From JBKBKN01 sp046294625 (GTDB lineage: Bacteria; Bacteroidota; Bacteroidia; M30B66): 64,000 nt of DNA. The notes under the pieces are model-generated. The model saw only the letters and a program-made list of their open reading frames with translations. It ran no database searches and was not told the DNA's origin. A program made the translations under genes and the position numbers. This document shows, one piece after another, positions 25,146-34,700 of this stretch. The stretch spans positions 62,001-126,000 of the forward strand of contig JBKBKN010000007.1 in the NCBI GenBank assembly GCA_046294625.1. Direction: 5' to 3'. Position 1 is the stretch's first letter; every line of letters begins with the position of its first letter.

Positions 25146-26637
25146 AATCAGCTGCACCATGCTCGGTGATAAATTCGCAAGATTTGCGCATATCTTCATG
25201 CAAAATTCTGTCTTGGTCAATAAAAGAAACATGTTGACGATAAGCAGTCAGGAGTTTTTCAATAATTGGTGAACTCCTAACCGGTCGGCGAAATTCAATC
25301 GCCTGCGAAGCGGTAAGCAATTCTATGCCAAGAATCTTTTCAAGATTGTCCACTACGCGCATCAACTTTGTCGCGGCATTGGCGCCCATGCTCACATGAT
25401 CTTCCTGTCCGGCTGATGACTCGATAGAGTCTGTAGAACAAGGGTTAGCCAAGTGCTTGTTTTGGTTCACCAGCGAAGCAGCTGTGTATTGTGGAATCAT
25501 TATGCCACTTTGCAAGCCGGGGTTGGCGCTCAAAAACATCGGAAGCTCCCTTTTCCCGGAAACCAGTTGATAGATGCGTCGCTCTGCGATATTTCCCGCT
25601 TCGTGCACCGCCATTGCCAAATAATCCATTGCTAATGCTAATGGTTGCCCATGAAAATTTCCTCCTGATAGAATTTCTTGCTCATCGGGGAAGATATTCG
25701 GATTGTCAGTCACGCTATTGATTTCTGTTTCAAACACCCTTTTAGCATGCTTTAAAACGTCATAGCTCGCCCCCAACACTTGTGGTATGCAGCGAAAGGA
25801 ATATGGATCCTGCACATGCATTTTGAGTCTTTGTGCAATCGTGCTGTTTTGCAAAATAGCCCTTAGCTTTTCGGCCACTAATTGCTGCCCTTTATGCGGC
25901 CTGATTTTATGAATTAAAGGGTTAAATGGCTCTGTTTTGCAGTCAAATGCTTCACAGCTAAGAGCACTGATCAAAACCGACCATTCGAAAAGTTCCTGAG
26001 CACGATGAATAGCCCAAACCCCATGTGCTGCCATAAATTGGGTACCATTGAGTAAAGCCAATCCTTCTTTCTCTGCAAGTTGCAATGGTTTGATGCCGAA
26101 CATGACTTCCAATTGCGATGCATCCATTATTTCACCTTTTACACGCACTTTTCCTTCTCCAAAAAGTGGCAGTGAGAGGTGCGCCAAAGGTGCCAAATCG
26201 CCCGAAGCGCCTAAAGAGCCTTGCTCATACACTATGGGTAATATCTCATGGTTGAAGAAAAAAATGAGTCGCTCGATTGTTTCCAATTTCACTCCGCTGT
26301 GGCCATAGGCAAGGGAACGTATTTTAAGCAAGAGCAAAAGCCTGACCAAATCATCGTTTAAAGCTGCCCCCATACCACAAGCATGAGAGCGAACCAGGTT
26401 ATGCTGAAGTTCCGAAAGCTGATGGTCAGCAATCTTCACGTTGCACAAAGCACCAAAGCCGGTATTGATCCCATAAATGCTGCGATTGCTTCTGCTCATC
26501 TCTTCTTCGAGAAAAGCTCTGCAGCGAAGCACTTTTTGCTTAAAGTCTTCAGAGATATCAATTCTATTTCTGCGCTGGATGATCGCTATCGTTTCATCGA
26601 TACTAATATCGGCATCATGTAGTGTGATGGTATTCAT
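25132..26637 (-). CDS. hutH: histidine ammonia-lyase
   Basis: 501 residues, standard length. The MIO prosthetic group forms from the ASG tripeptide at residues 144-146 within GSLGASGDLAPLAHLSL. Other conserved parts are YGINTGFGALCNV near residue 55, LLNGTQFMAAHG, QDPYSFRCIPQVLGA, NSVTDNPNIFPDEQEILSGGNFHG and the C-terminal SAGQEDHVSMG. The enzyme deaminates histidine to urocanate, the first step of histidine degradation. In Bacteroidota, related lyases may also act on tyrosine or phenylalanine; the histidine at position 85 of VRSHACGMG favours HAL. No other hut genes are nearby. A full TTG/TAnnTTTG promoter lies just upstream. Confidence 0.94.
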   Translation of the reverse strand: MNTITLHDADISIDETIAIIQRRNRIDISEDFKQKVLRCRAFLEEEMSRSNRSIYGINTGFGALCNVKIADHQLSELQHNLVRSHACGMGAALNDDLVRLLLLLKIRSLAYGHSGVKLETIERLIFFFNHEILPIVYEQGSLGASGDLAPLAHLSLPLFGEGKVRVKGEIMDASQLEVMFGIKPLQLAEKEGLALLNGTQFMAAHGVWAIHRAQELFEWSVLISALSCEAFDCKTEPFNPLIHKIRPHKGQQLVAEKLRAILQNSTIAQRLKMHVQDPYSFRCIPQVLGASYDVLKHAKRVFETEINSVTDNPNIFPDEQEILSGGNFHGQPLALAMDYLAMAVHEAGNIAERRIYQLVSGKRELPMFLSANPGLQSGIMIPQYTAASLVNQNKHLANPCSTDSIESSAGQEDHVSMGANAATKLMRVVDNLEKILGIELLTASQAIEFRRPVRSSPIIEKLLTAYRQHVSFIDQDRILHEDMRKSCEFITEHGAADFIGG

Positions 26638-26653
26638 GCGGGGTAATCTGCAG

Positions 26654-26685
26654 CAAAGGTAACATTACTTTGATACCCTACTCAA
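26654..26685 (-). promoter_or_regulatory. hutH promoter (TTG-N21-TAnnTTTG)
   Basis: On the minus strand TTG (26685-26683) is followed after 21 bp by TACCTTTG (26661-26654). Transcription would start close to 26647, leaving a leader of roughly 10 nt before the ATG at 26637. Confidence 0.6.
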
Positions 26686-26711
26686 TGGTCGTTTGGGTAT
26701 GACAGCTCAGC

Positions 26712-27581
26712 TTAAATAAAAAAATCGGCAAGCACAAAAGCTGCGAAAAGCACACTGGCTATGCCATTCGTGGTAAAAAACGCAAGATTTACCTTAGAAA
26801 GATCGTTGGGGCGCACCAGACTTTGCTGATAAACCAGCAGGGCTGCAAAAATGGCTGTACCTGTCCAGTACAAAACACCTAAATCACCGTAAAACCCTGC
26901 GGCTGCGATAAACAAAACTGCACACAGGTGCATAAACCGCGATAAGGTTAAAGCACTTGTTCGGCCTAACAATACGGGAATAGAATTGAGCTCTTGTGAA
27001 CGATCAAATTCATCGTCTTGCAAAGCATAGATAATATCGAATCCACTCACCCAAAAAAGTACGGCAAAAGAAATAAGCAATGGCATAGCATCGAACTTGC
27101 CTGTCACTGCCAGGTAGGCGCCTATCGGAGCGAGTGAAAGGCCAAGGCCGAGCACAAAATGACACAATGCCGTGAAGCGCTTGGTAAAACTGTATCCTAA
27201 AATTACTGTAAGTGCAATAGGTGAAAGTGCAAAACACAAGGCATTGATAAAATACGTCACAGTAATAAAGGCTGCCGAGTTGGCTATCACAAAAAGCAAA
27301 GCCGAGTCAGGCGATATTTTCCCGGATGGAATTTCACGAATAGCTGTACGCTTGTTTTTCGCATCGATATCCCTGTCTAAATAACGATTAAATGCCATAG
27401 CCGCACTACGCGCAAACACCATACATAAAATCACCTTCAACAAGAGCATCCATTCGAGTTGCGTCTCATTGAAATGCACAGCCATGAAAAAACCTACCAT
27501 TGCAAAGGGCAAGGCAAAAATGGTATGGCTAAATTTAATTAATGAAAAATAACGCTGTATGCCGGAAATTGTCGCGCTCAT
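26712..27581 (-). CDS. UbiA-like polyprenyltransferase (quinone biosynthesis type)
   Basis: 289 residues with about nine membrane segments. The two aspartate-rich prenyl-diphosphate/Mg motifs of the UbiA family are visible: NRYLDRDIDAKN (about residue 65) and YALQDDEFDRSQ (about residue 190). IKFSHTIFALPFAMVG at the start is typical of the 4-hydroxybenzoate prenyltransferase branch. In Bacteroidota, which use menaquinone, such proteins are often the MqnP-like enzyme of the futalosine route, but the substrate cannot be fixed here. Its ATG overlaps the recR stop as ATGA, so recR and this gene form an operon. Confidence 0.88.
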   Translation of the reverse strand: MSATISGIQRYFSLIKFSHTIFALPFAMVGFFMAVHFNETQLEWMLLLKVILCMVFARSAAMAFNRYLDRDIDAKNKRTAIREIPSGKISPDSALLFVIANSAAFITVTYFINALCFALSPIALTVILGYSFTKRFTALCHFVLGLGLSLAPIGAYLAVTGKFDAMPLLISFAVLFWVSGFDIIYALQDDEFDRSQELNSIPVLLGRTSALTLSRFMHLCAVLFIAAAGFYGDLGVLYWTGTAIFAALLVYQQSLVRPNDLSKVNLAFFTTNGIASVLFAAFVLADFFI

Positions 27582-28204
27582 CGCTTAATCACTAAAGTAG
27601 TTTCTAAAGGTTGACGGTGCAGGATAGAACGACCAAGTGTTACCTCATCGGCGTATTCTAACTCGGCTCCAACTGAAATTCCACGAGCAATAGTGGAGAT
27701 GTGCACATCAAAATCCTGTAAGCGACGATAAATAAAAAAATTGGTCGTGTCGCCTTCCATGTTTGATGGAAGGGCCATGATCACTTCTTTAATCTCACCT
27801 TTTGCCATACGTTCGACCAACAAGTCGATTTTCAAATCTGCTGGACCTATACCATCCATAGGAGAAATGATCCCCCCTAGCACATGATACAAGCCACGAT
27901 ATTGCTGCGTATGCTCTATGGCAATCAGATCGCGAATGTCTTCTACCACACACACCTGTGTTTGATCTCTTTTCGCATCGTTGCAAATGCTGCAAGTCAA
28001 CGACTCAGAAATATTGTTGCAAGTAACACAGTAACGTATCTCGCTTCTCAGTTGGCTAAATGATTGTGAAAAACGCTGCACTTCCGGAAGTTCTCTTTTA
28101 AGCAAATGCAATACAAGGCGTAGTGCTGTTTTCTTGCCTATACCCGGCAAAGACGACATTTCGTCCACTGCTTGTTGTAGAAGTTTTGAAGGAAGCTGAT
28201 CCAA
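27578..28204 (-). CDS. recR: recombination mediator protein RecR
   Basis: 208 residues. Domains in order are: a helix-hairpin-helix (SSLPGIGKKTALRLVLHLL), a four-cysteine zinc finger (CVTC then CSIC), a Toprim domain starting CVVEDIRDLIAIE with later VIMALPSNMEGD, and the Walker B-like C-terminus RGISVGAELEYADEVTL. With RecF/RecO it loads RecA onto single-stranded DNA. It is the first gene of a two-gene operon with the UbiA-like prenyltransferase (4-bp overlap). A TAATTTTG box precedes it. Confidence 0.97.
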   Translation of the reverse strand: MDQLPSKLLQQAVDEMSSLPGIGKKTALRLVLHLLKRELPEVQRFSQSFSQLRSEIRYCVTCNNISESLTCSICNDAKRDQTQVCVVEDIRDLIAIEHTQQYRGLYHVLGGIISPMDGIGPADLKIDLLVERMAKGEIKEVIMALPSNMEGDTTNFFIYRRLQDFDVHISTIARGISVGAELEYADEVTLGRSILHRQPLETTLVIKR

Positions 28205-28224
28205 AAGGCTAATAATTTACAGTG

Positions 28225-28232
28225 CAAAATTA
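28225..28232 (-). promoter_or_regulatory. -7 element of recR
   Basis: TAATTTTG on the minus strand, 20 bp before the recR ATG at 28204; exact TAnnTTTG match, no good -33 TTG. Confidence 0.4.
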
Positions 28233-28308
28233 GAAACAAAGCATACGTCTGCTTGTTCGACATGGCCAAACTTATCAACCTTTTTCGCATGGAATAGGCT
28301 CCGGTCGA

Positions 28309-30786
28309 TTAATAATCCAAAATACGGATTTCGGTTCTTCTGTTGAGTTGGTGTTCGGCTTCACTACATTTAACGCCGTTGCCGCAACGGTTCTTGAGTT
28401 GTGTTTCTCCATAGCCCTTTCCGGTGATGCGATCGGGGGAGATACCACGGCCAATGATGTATTCGGCTGCTGCCTTGGCCCGATTTTCAGATAAAACAAG
28501 GTTGTCCTGATCACTACCTCTGCTGTCGGTGTGTGAACCAAGCTCAATTTTCATGGTAGGATTCTCTTCCATCACTTGCACCACATAATCGAGCACACGA
28601 GCCGCATCGGGGCGAATATTGAATTTACCCAAATCATAGAAGATACCTTCCAGCGCAATAATACCTCCTTCTTTTAGGCGTAAAAGCTTAAGTTCGCGTG
28701 TGATTTTTCGGTCTCTCGACGTTGTTTTAATCTCGGCTTTGCTCTTTGAAGTGGAGAAAAATCCAACCTTTTGGGCCTGAAGGTTGATGGTTTGGTTTTC
28801 TTTCACCACAGTTTCGTATTTTCCATCTTCATCGGCAAGCATCTCATTCAGAGAGCCATCTGTGCTATTAAACAATTTGATTTTGGCGCCTGCAATAGGC
28901 TCCCCGGTTTGTTCCTCGGTCACGAAAATGTTGATAATAACTCCTTTTTCGGGTTGAACGCCCATTAACAAATTAATGTAGGAGTCTTCCGCTTTATCGC
29001 ATGCAGACTTAAAGGTTTTCTCCACTTGTGGCAGTTTGCCGGAACGCGATACAACTTTGTATTCTTTGCAGGGCAACAAGGGGAATACAAAATTGCCTTC
29101 ACCGTCAGATTTGATGGTGCCAATCACTTTATTGCTTTCCACTTCGGTGATTTCAACTTCTGCATCCGCAATGTTTTTGTTTAAATATCGGTCATACACA
29201 TTCCCTTTCAACTCGAGCTTAGACATGAGCACCACAAGTGGCTCCTTTGCCGGTAATGGGCACACGGTTTGCACGGTTTTGATTTCCGTTGGATAATTTT
29301 TCAATTCCGAAACGATCCGATATTCCGCGCAACCTTTCAGAAAAAATTCCCCATAGCCTTCCCCGTCGGTTTTTCCTTTGGCCACCAGGCGATCTTCTTC
29401 ATAGATTTCAAGTGCAGCTCCCGGGAGGGGTTTATTGGTTTTCTTATCAGCCACGAGAATTTTCATTGGCTTCGGTGAATAACGGAAGCGGTAAATATCA
29501 TCTCCCCCTGAACCGCCCTCGCGATTTGATGTGAAAAATCCTGTTTTGGTTGCAGAGTTATAGATATAGCCAAAATCGTCGGAATAGCTGTTGATGGGAT
29601 AGCCAACATTGGTGGGAAGTGGAAAATCACCTTCTTTTACAATCTCGCTGTAAAACACATCCAAACCGCCTAAACCACCAAGCCCATTTGATGAAAAATA
29701 AAGTAAGCTATCGTTGAGCACAAAGGGGAACATTTCATTGCCTTCCGAATTGACATTAGGTCCAAGATTTACCGGTCTTGTCCACTTTCCTTCCACTAGC
29801 TTAGATACATACAAATCAGTGCCTCCATAACCACCTGGCATATCCGATACGAAATACATGGTTTTGCCATCCGAAGTCAAGGCCGGATGTCCCATAGAAT
29901 ACTGGTTGTTATTAAATTCAAATGGCCTTACATTAGACCATCTTCCATTTTTATGGTCGGCAAAAAAGATATTGATTTTGTTAATCCCGTCAATGCTTCT
30001 TCTTATTCTTCCCTTGTGAAAATTGTTGCGGCTAAACGCCATTAAAGTCTCTTCCTTATTTAAGCTTGCCGGGCCTTCATTGTATTTTGAATTAATAATA
30101 TTCGGCAAACGATCATGCATGCCAAAAACTGAATCTCCGGCGGTAAATGGCACATGATAAAGATTCAGATAAGGTAAGCCATTCCAGTTATAGGGAGAGC
30201 GATTGTAAGACTTCAAATAGGCATCAGATACCACAAGCAAGCCTTTATTGAAGAAAATCGGTGAGAAGTGATTTCTGTCGGTGTTGAATGCCACGGGTTC
30301 AAACGAATAGCTTGATTCATTCACATAATACGCTCTAAAATTCTTGATAGACTCTACAAAACGCTGCCCTCTGCGGTCGCCTGCCTTTATTTCGGCATAC
30401 TTTTTAAACCACTCAATAGCTTGCTCTCTTCGACCATTGCTAAACATGGCCTGAGCGTAATACAAATAATCGTCATTTTCCTGAATTTCATAATCAAACA
30501 CGCGCATGTAAGCCTTCTCAGCATTCTTTGAATCGTTGAGCTTTCGGTAGCTCTCTGCCAGGTATTTTACGGTGAGCGTGCTTCCCGGGTCCCGCTCCAG
30601 AGCCATTTCAAACAATTCAGCGGCACGTTTGTAGGCCATATTATCAAATGCCTTTTTGGCCTTTTGCTCTACGATTGTTTGGGCGCTGGCAGTATTCAGC
30701 GCAACGAAACAAAACAACGACAACAGAATCTTAAGCTTCTGCGACCATGTTGAGTATTTTTTATGCATATCTTCAGATTTGTGCAT
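28309..30786 (-). CDS. OmpA-family protein with TPR, PD40 propeller and CRD domains (PorE-like architecture)
   Basis: 825 residues; a start at 30768 (MHKKYSTW) is an alternative that keeps the signal peptide ending in TASAQ. Order of domains: TPR helices (about 36-135), PD40/WD40-type propeller (about 170-430; FVSDMPGGYGGTDLY, FSSNGLGGLGGLDVFYSE), three carboxypeptidase-regulatory-like beta modules (about 440-500, 525-585, 615-680), and a peptidoglycan-binding OmpA domain (about 712-825; LGSHTDSRGSDQDNLVLSENRA). This is the architecture of T9SS PorE and its paralogues, which link PorP/SprF proteins to peptidoglycan. PorE itself is a lipoprotein, while this one has a plain signal peptide, so it is probably a paralogue serving the adjacent adhesin. 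It is the last gene of the operon, 7 bp after PorP/SprF. Confidence 0.9.
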   Translation of the reverse strand: MHKSEDMHKKYSTWSQKLKILLSLFCFVALNTASAQTIVEQKAKKAFDNMAYKRAAELFEMALERDPGSTLTVKYLAESYRKLNDSKNAEKAYMRVFDYEIQENDDYLYYAQAMFSNGRREQAIEWFKKYAEIKAGDRRGQRFVESIKNFRAYYVNESSYSFEPVAFNTDRNHFSPIFFNKGLLVVSDAYLKSYNRSPYNWNGLPYLNLYHVPFTAGDSVFGMHDRLPNIINSKYNEGPASLNKEETLMAFSRNNFHKGRIRRSIDGINKINIFFADHKNGRWSNVRPFEFNNNQYSMGHPALTSDGKTMYFVSDMPGGYGGTDLYVSKLVEGKWTRPVNLGPNVNSEGNEMFPFVLNDSLLYFSSNGLGGLGGLDVFYSEIVKEGDFPLPTNVGYPINSYSDDFGYIYNSATKTGFFTSNREGGSGGDDIYRFRYSPKPMKILVADKKTNKPLPGAALEIYEEDRLVAKGKTDGEGYGEFFLKGCAEYRIVSELKNYPTEIKTVQTVCPLPAKEPLVVLMSKLELKGNVYDRYLNKNIADAEVEITEVESNKVIGTIKSDGEGNFVFPLLPCKEYKVVSRSGKLPQVEKTFKSACDKAEDSYINLLMGVQPEKGVIINIFVTEEQTGEPIAGAKIKLFNSTDGSLNEMLADEDGKYETVVKENQTINLQAQKVGFFSTSKSKAEIKTTSRDRKITRELKLLRLKEGGIIALEGIFYDLGKFNIRPDAARVLDYVVQVMEENPTMKIELGSHTDSRGSDQDNLVLSENRAKAAAEYIIGRGISPDRITGKGYGETQLKNRCGNGVKCSEAEHQLNRRTEIRILDY

Positions 30787-30793
30787 GTTCTTA

Positions 30794-31723
30794 TCAGAAA
30801 TATCTTGGTGTTAAGTTTTTATCCTTACTGAAACCCCAGTTGTAGCGTAACATCACTTCATGCGTGCCACCGGAGTATCGACTGAGCGCATTAACGGTCT
30901 GGTCGAAGGCGTAGCCTAAGCGAAGGCTTCTAGTAAGCTGTAATTCTCCCATCACAGTAATGGCATCCATTGTGCGATAGCTCACTCCCAGGCCAATATT
31001 TTCGTAAAAATAAATCTGCATGTTCAGGTCAATCTGCAAGGGCGCTCCACTGGCATATTTCATGAGCATGCTAGGTTTGAGTTTGGTAGTAGGTCCGATA
31101 TCGATGACATAACCCCCGGTAAGGAATGCGTGCGTTCTTCGGCGCGCCACAAACACACTATTGAGCTGCTGATCGCTGATGATGTTGTTTCGAATATGCG
31201 GCACACTGAAGCCCACAAAAAAGCGGTCGTTATACCAAAATGCTCCTGCTCCGTAATTGAAGCTCCATTGACTGATGTTCGATGCAAATGCCTGATCGAA
31301 TTCCTGATTGGGGCTCAAGGATGCCTGGGTGAGGTTGGCCGCAAAATTTTCTAATCCGGCTTGCAGTCCAAGACTTAATCTTGATTTTGGAAAACTCAAG
31401 TGATACGCATAAGATGTCATTAAGCCATTGGTGTTAATGAGCCCATGCTGATCGTTTACAAAACTCAAACCAAGCGCTACATTTTCGTTACGCATAGGGC
31501 CATGCACATTGAAACCCGCTGTCTGCGGTGCACCCGGCAGGTTCAACCACTGTCTTCTGAAAATCAATTGAGCCTGCGCCTGATCAAATACGCCACTGTA
31601 GGCCGGATTGAGCGCCAATTGATTGAACATGTACATGCTATACTGCGCATCCTGCTGGGCTTTTGACACCCCTAGCACGAGCGTGCAGATGATTGCGATG
31701 AAGGTTAATTTAATCTTGTTCAT
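30794..31723 (-). CDS. type IX secretion system PorP/SprF family membrane protein
   Basis: 309 residues. A signal peptide (MNKIKLTFIAIICTLVLGVSKAQ) leads into QDAQYSMYMFNQLALNPAYSG, the hallmark opening of PorP/SprF proteins, followed by alternating strands of an outer-membrane beta-barrel (FFVGFSVPHI, GLGVSYRTMDAITVMGEL, LRLGYAFDQTVNAL) and the final MLRYNWGF. SprF in Flavobacterium is needed for secretion and surface anchoring of the giant adhesin SprB, whose type B C-terminal domain it handles. Here the gene sits 15 bp downstream of a giant protein with just such a C-terminal domain, so a dedicated partner role is a strong inference. Confidence 0.95.
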   Translation of the reverse strand: MNKIKLTFIAIICTLVLGVSKAQQDAQYSMYMFNQLALNPAYSGVFDQAQAQLIFRRQWLNLPGAPQTAGFNVHGPMRNENVALGLSFVNDQHGLINTNGLMTSYAYHLSFPKSRLSLGLQAGLENFAANLTQASLSPNQEFDQAFASNISQWSFNYGAGAFWYNDRFFVGFSVPHIRNNIISDQQLNSVFVARRRTHAFLTGGYVIDIGPTTKLKPSMLMKYASGAPLQIDLNMQIYFYENIGLGVSYRTMDAITVMGELQLTRSLRLGYAFDQTVNALSRYSGGTHEVMLRYNWGFSKDKNLTPRYF

Positions 31724-31738
31724 GTTATTCGCAGTATT

Positions 31739-34700
31739 TTATCGCCATAGCGTGAGATAACCCACCCTCGGACTGAATTCAAAATCAAATTGAAGGATAT
31801 AATAATAAGTACTTTCAGGCAATGCATCACCTGCGAGCACCAAACTTGTGTTCACATTGCAAGTTCCGTCCCAGTCATTCTTGTAATCATTGCTTTCATA
31901 AACCTTCACACCCCATCGATTGAAAACCTGAAGCCTTACTCTTGCACCATCCGGCAAATTGTAAATCACAAACTTATCGTGAACGCCATCGCCGTTTGGA
32001 GAGAACCCATCAGGAATAAAAATAGGTTGCGTAGTATCGCAGGCACTAAAAAGAATAGGTAAGATAACAAGGTCAAAAAATGAGCTAGAGCTGCAGCCTT
32101 CAGAGCTTGCGGTGAGCGTGAAGCGAATGGTTGCTCCGGAAGGTAAATTGCTTACCGGTATGCCATTATTTGTTGGTTGCCCAAATACTACATTAGTATT
32201 ATTGCTTGTCCATACATAATCGAAGCCGGTACCTATAGGAATTGGTAATACATAGTCTTGTCCTACACAGATGGATGTGTCTGCCGGGACAGGTGGTGGT
32301 GGAATATCAATAAATACCACATTTACCGTATCGCTTGATGAGCAAGGGCCATTCACAATCGTCCAAACAAACTGATTTAATCCGGGAGAGATTCCATTCA
32401 GCGGCGTGTTGTTTTGTGAGGCGGAGATAAAATTACCACTTCCACTGATTACCGACCAAGTTCCTACACCATCAACGGCCACATTAGCTGCAAGCACAGT
32501 CGAATCGCGGCAAATGACTTGGTCGGGTCCAGCATTGGCTACCGTAGCCGGCGGATTGACTAAAATATTCACCGTGTCACTTACCGTAAAGCCTTGTGAA
32601 GTGACAGACCAAACAAATTGATTGTTGCCAAGGCTTAGATTTTCAACCAGAGTGATGTTCTCATTAGGATTCAGAATGTTGCCCGATCCACTGATTTGTG
32701 TCCAAACACCGCTATCCGGCGGTGTGAGTGAATTGCCACTGAGCAAGGCACTATTTCCGCATATTGATTGATCCGAACCTGCGTTCACTTCAATATTTGG
32801 CATCATGATGGTGATAATGAGCGTGTCAAACGCACAGGCCGGTGGAAGCGGGATTCCATTATCGCAGACCAGAATGATTACCGTGTCATTTCCGGCAAAG
32901 CCTGTATTGGGCGTATAAGTGTAATTGCCCAAAGAATCTATTACGAAGCTGCCGTTTGAAGGGCCTGCAATAACTCCATTCACTACCAAATCTGTTCCCT
33001 CGGGGTCGAAGTTATTGTCATTCATATTGCCCGAAATCGGCTGATTGAATGGGCCTGATACAACGTCGTTTACAGTAACAGGCGGATCATTGACTGCATT
33101 CACCACAATGATGATGGTATCATTTGCACATAATACCGGCTCAATCACACTATCGCACACCAATACAACGATGGTGTCAATACCAGACCAGTTTGCATTT
33201 GGAATATAGGTAAATGTGCCATCAGGAGTGATAGTAAAGCTGCCGTTTGACGGGCCATTAACCGGAATAGTATCCACTACCATGGGGTTTCCATTCGGGT
33301 TAGAATTATTCGCCATGATATTGCCTCCTAAAGGTACATCTTCGCTGGTAGTAAAGTTATCATTCTCGGTTTGTGGCGGTAATTGTTGAAGTATCGAATC
33401 ATTCACAAACACAAACAAGGTGTCGAACACACAAATTGGTGGTAGTGGAATACCTGAGTCGCACACCAAAACCACAATGGTATCAATACCTAAGAAATTG
33501 TCATTAGGGGTATAGGTGAAGTTTCCATTGCTGTTAATGACAATAGAGCCATTTCTTGGACCAAACACTGGTACAGTATCCAAGGTCAATGCTGTTCCAT
33601 CCGGATCGAAATTATTATCCATCATATTTCCGCTTACCGGTGTGTTTCTCGTTGTGAAGGCAGTGTCATTAATTGCCACCGGCGGATTGTTCAACGGATT
33701 CACCGTGATGATAATGGTATCAAGTGCACAAGCAGGCGGAAGCGGAATGCCATTATCACAAACGTTCACCACAATGGTATCCTGACCATTAAACAACGGA
33801 TTAGGGGTGTATGTAAAAGAGCCATCAGGATTGATGATCACCGTTCCGTTTGATGGGCCGACTACAGGCGTTGTATCTGCCGTGAGCTCAGTACCATCCG
33901 GGTCAAAATTATTGGTTATAAAATTGCCCGACACAGAAACGTCTTCATCTGTAATGAAGAAATCATTTACTGTTGTAGGCGGTGTATTGCACGAGAAGTT
34001 GATAACAATGTTCGCGCTTGATGGAGGACAGTCGCCCAAAGTGAGTGTCCATGAAAGTACATTCGCACCTTCCTGCAAATTGCTGATTACCGCATTTGGA
34101 TTGTTCACATCATCTATTGTACCGCTACCACTCAGAATAGCCCAGGTGCCGCTTGCCCCTGCAGGGAGATTGGCATTAAGCTGTAAAGTGTTGCTGCAAA
34201 GAAACGTATCTGCACCGGCATTGGCAACAGGTGGCGTAAGTCTTGTAATGCTTACTTGATCAAATACCTGACAATCGCCAAAGGTCACCGTGTAAACGAA
34301 TGTATTTACACCAAATGCCAGATTATTGACAAAAGGATTGGGAATAGCTGTATTGTCAAAGTTACCTAAGCCACTCAATACCATCCATGAACCTGTTCCT
34401 TGTACCGGGGACATAGCATTGAGTGTGATATTGTCTATGCAAATGGTTTGATCTTCACCTGCATCGGCAGTAAGTGGATTTTCATCCACCTGAATTGCAA
34501 CGGTATCACTAACCGACAGGCAAACCCCATTGCTTACATTCCAAATAAACTGGTTGATGCCCGGCAACAAGTCTGTGGCAAGGCTCTGCGGATTGTTTAC
34601 ATCGGAGAAAGTAGCATTACCCGTTAAAACAGACCAGGTACCGTTGCCAATTGTAGGAGCACTTGCCTGCAACTGAACGCTTGTGCCGCAGCTTGTTTGA

